Shown: one piece after another, positions 54,286 through 62,423 of the stretch
Position numbering within the stretch: the first letter of the stretch is position 1
Layout: every line of letters begins with the position of its first letter
Notes under the pieces: model-generated
Databases searched by the model: none
What the model was told of the DNA's origin: nothing
What the model saw: only the letters and a program-made list of their open reading frames with translations
Origin: Parafrankia discariae
GTDB taxonomy: Bacteria; Actinomycetota; Actinomycetes; Frankiales; Frankiaceae
Direction of reading: 5' to 3'
Length of the DNA: 63,150 bases
NCBI RefSeq assembly: GCF_000373365.1
Contig: NZ_KB891220.1
Span: 1 to 63,150, forward strand
Made by a program: the position numbers and the translations under genes

Positions 54286-54905
54286 CCCTCCTTCTGCTGA
54301 CGACCGAGGCCGCGGTCGTCTTTGGGGTATCCACCTACCTGCTGCTCCGGACCTGGACGAGATATCGGGCCGTCACCATGTCCGACGTCTTCTTCTATGA
54401 CCACGCGGACGGTGTCCGGCTGCCGTGCAGCCCTTCCGCCGGTCCGCGGGTGCTGGGGGAGCACGCCGTCGCGGGATTCGAACGCTCACCACTGGGTGCT
54501 GTCCTCGCCGCGATCAACCTCGCCCACCGGGCGACCGGTGTGAGCGGTGTAACCGGCGCTGTCGGTGCTCACGGTGTTCACAGCGCTGTCGGCGCGCCTG
54601 GCGGGAATTCCGGTGCGGGGGGTGGGAAGGGGCCGGGGGGTACCTCCTGGTACCAGGTGCAGATCATCGGATGGGAGGTCGAGCGTTATTCGTCCAGAAA
54701 AGCAACGATTCGATACCTGCTCACCCGCGCCGTGGACGGTGGTGGCGCGGTCACGACCACGATGCGCGTCGAGGTGAGCTGGGTCGGCGCCGACTGGCGT
54801 GTGGTTGATCCTCCGGCGGGAGACTGGACACGCGCATTCAGCTCGGGTGACGATGTCTCCGGCTTCAGTTGCTTTCCGTCGGAGTTTCGCTTCCCGGTTC
54901 CTTGA
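54282..54905 (+). CDS. Membrane-anchored NTF2-like protein coupled to the conservon
   Basis: 207 residues. N-terminal membrane helix (MTLLLLTTEAAVVFGVSTYLLLRTW), then a soluble domain with a Gly/Val/Ser repeat linker (TGVSGVTGAVGAHGVHSAVGAPGGNSGAGGG) and a terminal beta-rich part (SWYQVQIIGWEVERYSSRKATIRYLLTRAVDGGG, VEVSWVGADWRVVDPPAGDW) that resembles NTF2/TcpC-like domains. It overlaps the previous gene by four bases (ATGA). Last gene before a complex hairpin, so it ends the operon of about 5.6 kb. Function unknown; location suggests it may anchor or be read by the conservon proteins. Confidence 0.7.
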   Translation: MTLLLLTTEAAVVFGVSTYLLLRTWTRYRAVTMSDVFFYDHADGVRLPCSPSAGPRVLGEHAVAGFERSPLGAVLAAINLAHRATGVSGVTGAVGAHGVHSAVGAPGGNSGAGGGKGPGGTSWYQVQIIGWEVERYSSRKATIRYLLTRAVDGGGAVTTTMRVEVSWVGADWRVVDPPAGDWTRAFSSGDDVSGFSCFPSEFRFPVP

Positions 54906-54932
54906 CCGACGGGTCCTACCAGCCGTGTGGTC

Positions 54933-54995
54933 GGGGGTTCGTGCCCGTGACGTTCGTGCCGGCAGCGCCGGTGTGAACTGCCGGCACGAACCCCC
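54933..54995 (+). terminator. Hairpin region with two alternative pairings
   Basis: A perfect 14-bp stem (54952-54965 with 54978-54991, 12-base loop) follows the operon's last gene. The segment 54933-54945 can instead pair with 54983-54995 (13 bp, GGGGGTTCGTGCC with its complement), so two mutually exclusive structures are possible. Probably the operon terminator; a regulatory switch is not excluded. Confidence 0.65.
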
Positions 54996-55156
54996 AACAC
55001 CACGGCCGGGGGGGTGGTGTCCCGTTTCCTGGTCCCGGAATCGTGCGCGTGCGCGGCGCCGCCTGAGCGCGCACGCGGAATCGCGTTTCCGGGGCTTCTT
55101 CGAGCCGGTCGACGGTGTTCAGGCACCTTGATGTCCACGGCAAAGGAGAAACCTGT

Positions 55157-55639
55157 ATGTTGCGACCTCGCGTCCGTCTCGCCTCCGCGCGGGCGGCGCT
55201 GTTGCTGGCGGCTCTGGCGGGCACACTCGCCCTGGCGGTCGGCGTTGCGCCGGTCGCCGGAGCCGCGAGCACGACCACCAACGGCGGTGGTGGCGGCAGT
55301 TACAGCCCGGTGGGCTACTGGACGGGCACGGCCACGACGGCACTCGGTGCCACCGAACCGGTCCAGTTGCTGTTCCTGCCGAAGAGCCGCTTCGCCGTCG
55401 CCACGCCGACCGGGACCTTCTGGGGTACCTGGCACTCGACCGGGCCGAGGACCTTCACCTACGCCTTCGTCCGGACCCTGCCCGGTCCGAACGGAACGGT
55501 GATCGGTTCCATCGACATCCAGCACTCGGCCACCTTCAGCAGCAGGGACGCGTTCACCTCCGCCGGAACGGCAACCGCCCACGACCTGAACGGAAACCTC
55601 CTGTTCTCCGGCCCGGTCACCTCCACCGCCACCCGCTGA
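55157..55639 (+). CDS. Small secreted protein of unknown function
   Basis: 160 residues with a cleavable signal peptide (LASARAALLLAALAGTLALAVGVAPVAGAAS, AxA cleavage), a Gly/Thr linker and a compact beta-rich mature domain (YWTGTATTALGATEPVQLLFLPKSRFAVAT, TFWGTWHSTGPRTFTYAFVRTLPG, GSIDIQHSATFSSRDAFTSAG). The alternating Thr/Gly/aromatic strands resemble lipocalin-like or calycin folds of secreted actinobacterial proteins, but no family is certain. AAAGGAGAA lies eight bases upstream of ATG 55157. A palindromic repeat follows the gene. Confidence 0.72.
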   Translation: MLRPRVRLASARAALLLAALAGTLALAVGVAPVAGAASTTTNGGGGGSYSPVGYWTGTATTALGATEPVQLLFLPKSRFAVATPTGTFWGTWHSTGPRTFTYAFVRTLPGPNGTVIGSIDIQHSATFSSRDAFTSAGTATAHDLNGNLLFSGPVTSTATR

Positions 55640-55970
55640 CCCCCCACCCCACCAGCTGAAGGCACCGTAGCCCGATGTGTGGCGGGTGAGTGAGTCCCTG
55701 GACTCAAACTCACCCGCCACAGTTCCGCGATCGGGGTGTTCCCGGGCCGAGCGAGCGGGGAATTTTGTCCCGTTGGGGGAGAGTGTCCTGAATCCCCGCG
55801 GGGCTGACCCGGCCTGATGGCGTTGTCCTCCCGGGTGAGGGAGGGGCACACGGGCCCGCGCCGCCCGAGATGCCGGCCTGGCACGTCGTGAATCACCGGT
55901 TCCGGCCCGAAGTCCTGATCTTCCCCCTTGGTCTGCCCTACTGTTATTTCGGCGGGAGGGGGCCACGTCG
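55640..55970. other. Intergenic region with the second palindromic repeat
   Basis: Apart from the palindrome at 55679-55720 and a G/C-rich stretch, nothing is seen. Confidence 0.5.
55679..55720. repeat. Diverged copy of the 48-bp palindrome
   Basis: GTGGCGGGTGAGTGAGTCC ... TGGACTCA ... ACTCACCCGCCAC: arms pair except for a two-base bulge. Same design as the copy at 14967-15014, 40 kb away. Lies after the secreted-protein gene, where it could act as a terminator. Confidence 0.7.
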
Positions 55971-56396
55971 ATGACCGATGCCATGGTGTTCTGTGCTGCG
56001 TTCATTGCCTTATACACGGGCCATCATCTGGGTGATCACGTCGCGCAGACAGATTGGCAGGCGAGGGAGAAGGGCGGGCGTGGATGGCCCGCCGCCCGAG
56101 CCATGGCAGCTCATCTATTCGCTTACCATCTGTGCGTCGGCGCGGCCCTGGCGAGTCTCCTGATTGTCGACGTGCCGCTGCGCCTCCCGGGCGTGACAGC
56201 CGCACTGAGCTGGTCGATCGTGACGCACGCCTTTATCGACCGCAGGTGGCCGGTGCGCTGGCTGCTGCGCCGGTCGGGAGCTCCGCGGTTCGCCGAGCTC
56301 AACAGCGGAGGCATTAACGGAGTATATCTGGCTGACCAGTCGCTGCATCTCGGATGTCTGTTCGTCGGCGCGCTTCTCGCCGCGGGCCTGAGCTGA
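55971..56396 (+). CDS. DUF3307-like membrane protein
   Basis: 141 residues with about four hydrophobic segments (MVFCAAFIALYTGHHLGDHVAQTDWQA, MAAHLFAYHLCVGAALASLLIVDVPLRL, GVTAALSWSIVTHAFIDR, GVYLADQSLHLGCLFVGALLAAGL). The N-terminal HHLGDHVAQTDWQA pattern with repeated His/Asp (H, D, D) and HAFIDR and DQSLH are the marks of DUF3307. Function unknown. ATG has a GGGAGGGGG upstream. Confidence 0.75.
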   Translation: MTDAMVFCAAFIALYTGHHLGDHVAQTDWQAREKGGRGWPAARAMAAHLFAYHLCVGAALASLLIVDVPLRLPGVTAALSWSIVTHAFIDRRWPVRWLLRRSGAPRFAELNSGGINGVYLADQSLHLGCLFVGALLAAGLS

Positions 56397-56557
56397 TCCG
56401 TCGCGGCGGTGGGGCAGGAAATCCGCGTCATGTCGAACAGCCGCGCGCTGTTGTACAACCGGGCCCGCGGTCGGTAGCGGATCGGGGCTGAGGCTGTGGC
56501 CGGACCGGCGGCCGGGTACGGGCCGTTCACCTGGGCCGTGGAGCGTCGCGGCGGTGG

Positions 56558-57817
56558 TCACTTCACGACGCGAGCCTCGTCGCCCCCGTCCACGAGGCTG
56601 CTTTCGGGACCTACGAGCAGGTGGTAGCGATCGGTGAGCCCGCCCGGGACGGGAGGCAGCTCGGGGCCGAAGGCGCCCCGCCCGGAGGTGAGAAGCTGGA
56701 GGACCCCATCCGTGATGATCTTCGTGCCGGGTTCGAGGGCCTGCAGCGTTCGGCAGGTGCTGCTCACCAGCGGCCCGGCCAGCCCGAAATCGGGGACGAA
56801 GAGATCCCCGTGCGCGATGACCGCGCTGAACGTGAACGGGGGCCGGCTGTCATCACCGGCGGCATCGTCGACGTCCACCGGCTTGGAGCCGGTCACGGAC
56901 CTGGGCACGGGCCCGGCCTCGGACGCGGGCTCGTCGCGTGCCGCCGGCACGGGGACGCGCGCGGGCCGGGGCCCGGCGGGCTCGCCGGCGCGCTCGTCCG
57001 ATGCCGCGCCACGAGGTGCCGCCGCGGGTGGTTCCGTGCCGCCGGCGATTCTCCGCCCCCGCGCCAGCCGGTCGAGCATGAGAAGGAAACTCACCGCCTC
57101 GTCGGCGCTGCCGTGCGTCGACAACACATTGTCACCGGCGACGGACCGAAGCCGGCCCCGGGTCGAGCCCAGCGCCTCGCGGTGAATGGAGACCCAGTCC
57201 CGAAGCCGTTCGTTCAGCGCGGTCAACGAAATCCGGGCCGCGAGTGCGTTCAAACCGACCAGATCCGTCACCGTGAGAAAGGTGTCGCGCTCGATGCCGC
57301 GATAGCGTTCGGCGACAAGGCGGTGGACCTGGACGGGCCGCGGTATCCCGCCGAGAGCCAGCTCCCCGACCGGCTCGAAGTCGAACTCCGCCGACTTCGC
57401 GGCATCTCGGACGGTCGACGTCACGTACACGACGTTCGTCGGAACGTGCTTCTCCATCCGCGCCGGGACGACGACGCCCTCACCGAGCAGGTCATCCTCG
57501 AACCTCGTCGTGTCGCAGGTGTGGATCGCGACGCGACAGCCCGCAAGCCACTCGCCGATCGGCAGCCGGGGGCTGGAGACGAACAGATCGGTGATCTGGG
57601 CGGCGGCGTGAAGCGCACGGGTGGCCGACCGGAAAGCCGTCAGGTAGCCGTCACCGGTGAACTTGATGATCTCGCCACCGTTTTCCTCCACAACCCGGCG
57701 AATCGGCAGGACAGCCTCGGCCATGAGCTCATCCATGCGCATCTGTGGTACCGACGCGATGGCGCGGGTTGAACCCACGAGATCCACGACCATAACGGTC
57801 GTCGTTTCCATCTGCAC
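56558..57817 (-). CDS. Class III adenylate/guanylate-cyclase-like protein, two catalytic-type domains
   Basis: 419 residues. Domain 1 (about 1-170): VMVVDLVGSTRAI (metal Asp), FTGDGYLTAF (second Asp), and GEGVVVPARME, where the usual Asn before the conserved Arg is Val. Domain 2 (about 180-400): FLTVTDLVGLNALAAR, SVAGDNVLSTHGS, with a 70-residue Pro/Ala-rich insertion before FTFSAVIAHGDLFVPDFG; its motifs are weaker still. No membrane or HAMP segment. Either a weakly active or a regulatory cyclase homodimer/pseudo-dimer within one chain. Single minus-strand gene facing the tRNA-Thr promoter region. Confidence 0.82.
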   Translation of the reverse strand: MQMETTTVMVVDLVGSTRAIASVPQMRMDELMAEAVLPIRRVVEENGGEIIKFTGDGYLTAFRSATRALHAAAQITDLFVSSPRLPIGEWLAGCRVAIHTCDTTRFEDDLLGEGVVVPARMEKHVPTNVVYVTSTVRDAAKSAEFDFEPVGELALGGIPRPVQVHRLVAERYRGIERDTFLTVTDLVGLNALAARISLTALNERLRDWVSIHREALGSTRGRLRSVAGDNVLSTHGSADEAVSFLLMLDRLARGRRIAGGTEPPAAAPRGAASDERAGEPAGPRPARVPVPAARDEPASEAGPVPRSVTGSKPVDVDDAAGDDSRPPFTFSAVIAHGDLFVPDFGLAGPLVSSTCRTLQALEPGTKIITDGVLQLLTSGRGAFGPELPPVPGGLTDRYHLLVGPESSLVDGGDEARVVK

Positions 57818-58132
57818 CGTACGTCAGCCCCCTTCGACCCGCTGGTGCGGCGGGTACGGCGGAATCATAGCGGGGAACCCACCTCTTCCCGCGGTGATTG
57901 ACACCGGGGATCACAAAAGGCATCCGAATACCGCCCTGACCTGCATGTCCGTGCCCGACCGGGGCGGAGCCGGTCACAGCGGATGATCGAGAGCTCCGGA
58001 CTCCAGGCCACCCGCACCGCCCGGGGCGCGTCCGGCAAGATCGCCCGTGTCGGATGGATGGCCGACGCGGGAAGATGCCATGCCCCGCGATCGCCCGGGG
58101 TGCGGGAGCCGTCCGGTATCGTGTGGACCCTG
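57818..58132. other. Intergenic region between cyclase-like gene and tRNA-Thr
   Basis: No gene. TTGACA occurs at 57898-57903 without a good matching -10 at standard distance. TATCGT at 58117-58122, about 11 bases before the tRNA, may be its -10. Confidence 0.4.
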
Positions 58133-58208
58133 GCCGGCGTGGCGCAATTGGTAGCGCACTCGACTTGTAATCGGGCGGTTAGGGGTTCGAGTCCCCTCGC
58201 CGGCTCCA
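58133..58208 (+). tRNA. tRNA-Thr (anticodon TGT)
   Basis: Full cloverleaf: acceptor GCCGGCG pairs with CGCCGGC, D-stem GCGC/GCGC, anticodon stem CTCGA/TCGGG with loop CTTGTAA (anticodon TGT at 58166-58168), T-stem AGGGG/CCCCT with loop TTCGAGT, discriminator T, encoded CCA. Reads ACA and ACG. Its 3' part is the likely attachment site of the integrated element on the right. Confidence 0.95.
58178..58208 (+). other. Probable attachment site (attL or attR) in the tRNA-Thr 3' end
   Basis: Tyrosine integrases of actinomycete elements usually recombine in the 3' half of tRNA genes, leaving the gene intact. Here an integrase and an excisionase-like gene follow within 3 kb of the tRNA. The partner copy of the repeated core is outside the window, so its exact ends cannot be set. 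Confidence 0.45.
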
Positions 58209-59001
58209 GAAAGATGGCCCCTGACCTGCGGTTTTGCAAAGTCAAAGATCATTTTGGCAAGATCAAACCGGGTTTGTGTGCGCATTGTGTGCGCATTCGG
58301 CAGGTTCGTGCTCAGAACGATCATCGGTGGGGCGTCCTCTTTGGGTGGCTGGGTCGGGATCTGCGGCCCCGACGCCGCCCCTAGAGCGGTTACGTTCCGT
58401 TACTATCAGTGGTCCCGGGTTGCTGGACTGTGGCAAGAACGGCGCGCGCCGGTTGACGGTGGCCGGTCCGCCATCCCACCCCCATGGCCACCGCGGGGTG
58501 GGATCGGACGTTCATGGTGCCGCCAGGGCCGATGGCGGGCTCGAAACGCGGACATGGCGGCATCGGTGCGCTGGTTCCTGGTGTCCATGCCGTGACAGTG
58601 GATGCGGGTTCTCTGCCGCTGTCTTCCCTTGCTCGCCGGCGTGGCCCATGTCGGGCGGGTTGCTGACGGCACCCTCCGGCAGGTCGCCAGCACGCTATCT
58701 TAGCGTGTTTGCCGGGCATCCCGGCTCGGCATCAGTTCGGTCTTTCGTCGTGCCGTGGCCTGGACCCATCGGGATCGTCGGCGGTGTGAACCCGCACCGC
58801 CGCCTCGCAGAGACTGGGGCGGAACGGTGGGGCGCTCGATCCCGGTTGATGGAGCGTCCTCGTCGCGCGGATACCTGTGCTCTGGGTCGCCCCTGGCGGG
58901 AAGGGGTGGGGTGGGGTGGGCACGATGAGGTCTTGTGACGGGTCTCGGAGGGTCGGGGTGCGCAGCGGCGAGATCTGTTCGGTGTCGCCTGGCGAGGGGC
59001 G
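58209..59001. other. Gene-poor left end of the element
   Basis: Mostly non-coding; the frames are shadow-like. Shortly after the tRNA (58230-58300) the base composition is lower in GC, with a TGTGTGCGCATT direct duplication (about 58276 and 58288), plausible as integrase arm sites. Confidence 0.4.
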
Positions 59002-59160
59002 ATGGCTGCCGAGCCGGTGCTGATGGCGGTGTGGCCGGTTGTACGCCGGTCGGTTCGGGCGGTGCTGATCGATGACGAGGCCCGTCTGGTGATGATCAAG
59101 CGGACTAGGCCCGGGGTGGCGCCGTACTGGACGACGCCGGGTGGGGGGGATCGAGCCGCT
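59002..59160 (+). pseudogene. Truncated Nudix hydrolase remnant
   Basis: The first 45 or so residues, MAAEPVLMAVWPVVRRSVRA then VLIDDEARLVMIKRTRPGVAPYWTTPGGG, match the N-terminus of Nudix hydrolases up to the GG that starts the Nudix box. The G-run at 59144-59150 then leads out of frame, and no REXXEEXG box is found in any frame nearby. The rest has decayed. Nudix proteins occur on actinomycete integrative elements (for example the immunity protein Pif of pSAM2), so it may be an old element gene. Confidence 0.6.
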
Positions 59161-59445
59161 TCGAACCCCCTCACGGCGAGGGCGAGGAGATCATCGAGCC
59201 GGGGTCGTTCTGGCCCCATCCCGGGGGCGCCACACGACGACGCGCTGCCGGGCGTGCCAGATCGCGTCCCGCAAGCGAACGGCAGGTCGGAAGGCCAGCC
59301 GCAGGGCGTGGACCGCGGTCCGGCCGGCGCAGCCTGGCCAGGTGGTCGAGTAGCCCTCACGCCTCGGCGACGCGGGCTGCCGGGTGTCCTCCGACGCGCT
59401 GATGGCCGGACAACGTGACGTTGCCCGGCCATCAGCACTGTGCGG

Positions 59446-60921
59446 CTATGCCTTGATGGTGGGTGCGGTTTTCTGGCGGGGGATGAGGCGGGCGACGTTC
59501 TCGGCTACTTCGCGGGCGAGTTCGGGGAGGATGTGGGCGTAGGTGTCGGCGGTGATCGTGATGCTGGCGTGTCCGAGGAGTTCCTGGACGGTTTTGATGT
59601 CGGCGCCGGCCGCGAGGGCAAGGGTGGCGGCGCCGTGACGCAGGTCATGGAGGCGGACGGGGGGCAGACCGGCGGCGGTGACGAGCTCCTTGAAATGGGA
59701 GGTGACATCGTCGGGGATGAGAGGCGCGCCGTTGGGTTCGGTGAAGACGAGACCGTTGTCGGTCCAGTGCTCACCGTGGGAGAGCCGGTGGGCGTTCTGG
59801 CGGGCGCGGCGGTGACGGAGAACGGTGACGGTGTCGGTGTCGAGGGAGATCTGCCGGTCTCCGGCGTCGGACTTCGGGGCGCCCATCACGGTGTCCGCGC
59901 CGTGCTGGGTGATTTGCCAGCGAATGGTGAGGTTGGCCTCGTCGAGGTCGAGGTCAGTCCAGTGGACGCCGCAGGCCTCCCCGCGGCGAAGGCCGCGGTG
60001 GGCGATGAGGTGATACAGCTCGTAGTACCGGTCGTTCCGTGATTCGGCGTGGTCGAGGAAAGCGCCGGTCTGGGCGGGAGTCCAGACCATCACGGTCGAG
60101 GGGATCTCGCCGGTGGCCTGCCAGCGGGCGGCGCGTTCTGTCGTCCACAGCAGTGCCTTGGGGCGTTTCCCGGAGGGTAGCTCCACCCAGGCCGCAGGAT
60201 TGAACGTGATCAGTCCGATGCGGATGGCGTGGTTGAGCGCGGCGCGAAGGGTGGCGCGGATCCGCTGCTTGTAGGCGTCGCTGGTGACTTTCTGGCCCTT
60301 GAACCTTGCGCGGAGTTCGGGGTCTTTCCCGGCGCGGATCCGCCGGATCGTTTCGTTACGGATGTCGATCCGGTCGAACAGGTCATCGAGATGACCGACG
60401 GTCAGCTGATCGAGACGGATATCCCCGATGAAGGGCACCAGGTGCATGCGGATCGTTATCTCGTAGCCTTCGCGGGTGGACCGCCGGATGGTGCGCCGTC
60501 CCGCCAGCCAGGTGTTCAACCAGTCCGCGACAGTGATCTGCGGGTTGAGGTCCGCGCGGCGCCGGTACCGCTCCTTCACGACCGCGGGGTCGGGCAACGG
60601 ATCCCCGGCCTTGAGCGCGTCGAGGATGAGCGTACGGATCTGGCCGACACCATGACTGTCACTGCCAGGAATGGCCAGGAGATCCTGGATGCTCCTGATC
60701 TCGGCGTTAGCCTGGTCGCGCGTGGCCAAGCCGGACCGGCGGGCCTCCTGGCGCCGACCGCCGGCGGGCGGAAGGTCAATGCGATAGGCCCAGGTGCCGT
60801 GGCTAGAATGCCAGGCCCCGTTCTTCCTCCGCAGCTTCGGACACCTGTTCACCAGCTGCCGACCGGTCTGGGGGTCTCGGCAGCTACACCGTTTGTAGAT
60901 AGTTCCGTTCGGGTTAGCCAT
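59446..60921 (-). CDS. int: Tyrosine-type site-specific integrase
   Basis: Recombines the element into and out of the tRNA-Thr site. 491 residues. N-terminal arm-binding part (MANPNGTIYKRCSCRDPQTGRQL, with a Cys-rich patch) and a SAM-like core-binding domain (VADWLNTWLAGRRTIRRSTREGYEITIRMHLVPFIGD). The catalytic domain has Arg in RGLRRGEAC, the HxxR motif HDLRHGAATL, His in LLGHASITIT and nucleophile Tyr in TADTYAHI. All catalytic residues are present. ATG 60921 is used (GTG 60939 is an in-frame alternative). Lies 118 bases downstream of the excisionase-like gene. Confidence 0.95.
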   Translation of the reverse strand: MANPNGTIYKRCSCRDPQTGRQLVNRCPKLRRKNGAWHSSHGTWAYRIDLPPAGGRRQEARRSGLATRDQANAEIRSIQDLLAIPGSDSHGVGQIRTLILDALKAGDPLPDPAVVKERYRRRADLNPQITVADWLNTWLAGRRTIRRSTREGYEITIRMHLVPFIGDIRLDQLTVGHLDDLFDRIDIRNETIRRIRAGKDPELRARFKGQKVTSDAYKQRIRATLRAALNHAIRIGLITFNPAAWVELPSGKRPKALLWTTERAARWQATGEIPSTVMVWTPAQTGAFLDHAESRNDRYYELYHLIAHRGLRRGEACGVHWTDLDLDEANLTIRWQITQHGADTVMGAPKSDAGDRQISLDTDTVTVLRHRRARQNAHRLSHGEHWTDNGLVFTEPNGAPLIPDDVTSHFKELVTAAGLPPVRLHDLRHGAATLALAAGADIKTVQELLGHASITITADTYAHILPELAREVAENVARLIPRQKTAPTIKA

Positions 60922-61038
60922 GGGGCTCGTCACGGGCACTCCAGCAGAAGAATATGAAGGGTAGGGCGCCGCCCGGCCGGATAATCGGATATGCCGTCCG
61001 GTGCCGCATCCGATTCAGGCTCGCCGTTTCGGTTCCTG

Positions 61039-61260
61039 TCAAGCCGATCCACCATTTTCTTTACGAAGTCCGAGAAGATGTTTCAGGGGTGCGGTCGGGA
61101 CCTGATATCGGCCCTTGACGCGGAGGACGGGGACGGGGAATTCGTTGCGGGCGGCGAGTTCGTAGGATTTCGTCCGGCCGATTCCGAGGATTTCACCGGC
61201 GACGACGATGCCGACCGTCGCGCCGAGTCGTTCTATGTCCTGTTCGGTCCACGTTTTCAC
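61039..61260 (-). CDS. Excisionase-like helix-turn-helix protein
   Basis: 73 residues. A MerR/excisionase-type HTH (TWTEQDIERLGATVGIVVAGEILGIGRTKSYELAARNEFPVPVLRVKGRYQVPTAPLKHLLGL). GTG 61260 is chosen because GAGGAG lies four bases upstream; the open frame to 61383 is Pro/Arg-rich. Probably controls excision direction with the integrase. Upstream lies the 11-bp repeat array. Confidence 0.85.
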   Translation of the reverse strand: MKTWTEQDIERLGATVGIVVAGEILGIGRTKSYELAARNEFPVPVLRVKGRYQVPTAPLKHLLGLRKENGGSA

Positions 61261-61568
61261 TCGACTCCTCGCGAGGACGCGTGGGTTCTCCTCTGGCCGG
61301 GCCTGGGAAGACTCCGCGGCGGGCGCGGAATGATCCCGAGGACGCCCGGGATCGAGCGGGGGGTGCCGCACCGCCCCAGGCACCCCCGGAGGGGGCTCGC
61401 TCGCCCCGATCGGGCGACGAGCGGGCGGGCCCGGGGCGGCGCGGGACCCGACAGCGATCTGACGGTGATCTGACTCTGATCTGACGGTGATCTGACTGAT
61501 GTTGCGTGTGCAACTTGTGTCAGATCACCGTCAGATCACGTGTGTGCAGGTCAGCGCCCTATCGGGTC
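61261..61568. other. Intergenic region with the repeat array upstream of xis-int
   Basis: Between the excisionase-like gene and the methyltransferase stop. Low-complexity to 61450, then the array at 61456-61537 described below. Confidence 0.5.
61456..61537. repeat. Inverted array of 11-bp GATC-containing repeats
   Basis: Four tandem units GATCTGACNNN (61456, 61467, 61478, 61489) face two reverse-orientation copies (61519-61537, in GTCAGATC form) across a GTTGCGTGTGCAAC palindrome (61501-61514). The 11-bp period is about one helical turn, so bound proteins would sit on one face. It lies just upstream of the xis-int operon. It looks like an operator or replication-iteron array. Confidence 0.8.
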
Positions 61569-62423
61569 TTACTGGGCGGATCTGAGGAGAAGAATGTCCT
61601 CGTGGGCGGTGGCGTGGAGGGGGGTGCCGGCGGCGTGGGCGGTGCGGGCGTTGTGGAGGGCGAAGAAGGTCGTGCGGGGCACCAGGCGGTCCTCACGCAG
61701 GCCGGCGAGCAGCGCCGCGGCGCGCCCTGCGCGGACGAGGCCGATCCCGCTGGCGCTGTGCAGGATGGCGCCGGGGAGGTCGATGAGCTCGCCGTCCTGG
61801 CGGTAGGGGCGGACCGCGATCGCGACCAGTCCGCCGGGGCGGAGAAGCGCCGCGGCGCCGGTGAGAATGCTGGTGAATCCGGTGAGAAGGTCGGTGAGGT
61901 CGGCGGCGGCGAGGTTTCCCCGCTGATTGCTGTAGGTGTAGTCGCGTTTGCGGACTCCGTGTATCCGGTCGGCGTCGACCGCGCCGTGGGTCGCTTTCCC
62001 ATACGGCGGTGAGGTGAGGACCAGCGCGGCGGTTCCCCGCATGCCCTCGGGAGCGAGGGCGGGCAGGCGACGGGAGTCACCGGTGATGAGCTGGATGCCT
62101 CCGGTGGCGCCGTGGGTGTGGGCGAGGGTGGCGTTGGTGCGGCCGATGGCGGCCCAGCGGGGTTCGTATTCGATCCCGAGGGCGTGGCGGCCAAGATGGG
62201 CCGCCTCCACCAGGGTGGTGCCGATGCCGCACATGGGGTCGACGATGAGATCACCCGGCTTGGTGAAGGTGGTGATGATGTGGCGGGCGAGGGCGGGCAG
62301 CATGCGGGCGGGGTGCGCCATGGATTCGGGGGTGTAGCGGTGCAGTCGCTGGAAGCGGGGGTGGGTCTGCGACACCGCCCAGACGGTGAGCGGAATAGGG
62401 GTGTGCGGGTCAGCCACGCGCAC
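61569..62423 (-). CDS. Site-specific DNA methyltransferase (SPPY class)
   Basis: 284 residues, amino-methyltransferase fold. SAM-binding motif I VDPMCGIGTT, catalytic motif IV TSPPYGKATHG, and the SAM-region ALGIEYEPRWAAIGRTNA are intact. The order (motif I then IV) is that of beta- or gamma-class N4-cytosine/N6-adenine methyltransferases. The SPPY form often means N4-cytosine, but N6-adenine is not excluded. GTG start overlapping the upstream gene by 14 bases, so translationally coupled. Recognition sequence unknown. Confidence 0.88.
   Translation of the reverse strand: MRVADPHTPIPLTVWAVSQTHPRFQRLHRYTPESMAHPARMLPALARHIITTFTKPGDLIVDPMCGIGTTLVEAAHLGRHALGIEYEPRWAAIGRTNATLAHTHGATGGIQLITGDSRRLPALAPEGMRGTAALVLTSPPYGKATHGAVDADRIHGVRKRDYTYSNQRGNLAAADLTDLLTGFTSILTGAAALLRPGGLVAIAVRPYRQDGELIDLPGAILHSASGIGLVRAGRAAALLAGLREDRLVPRTTFFALHNARTAHAAGTPLHATAHEDILLLRSAQ

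Noticed and set aside
58234-58938. Plus-strand frames after tRNA-Thr
   Set aside because: Composition resembles unselected high-GC sequence; no motifs or start signals.
61456-61537. CRISPR array
   Set aside because: The units are 11 bp with no unique spacers; it is a tandem operator-like array, not CRISPR.
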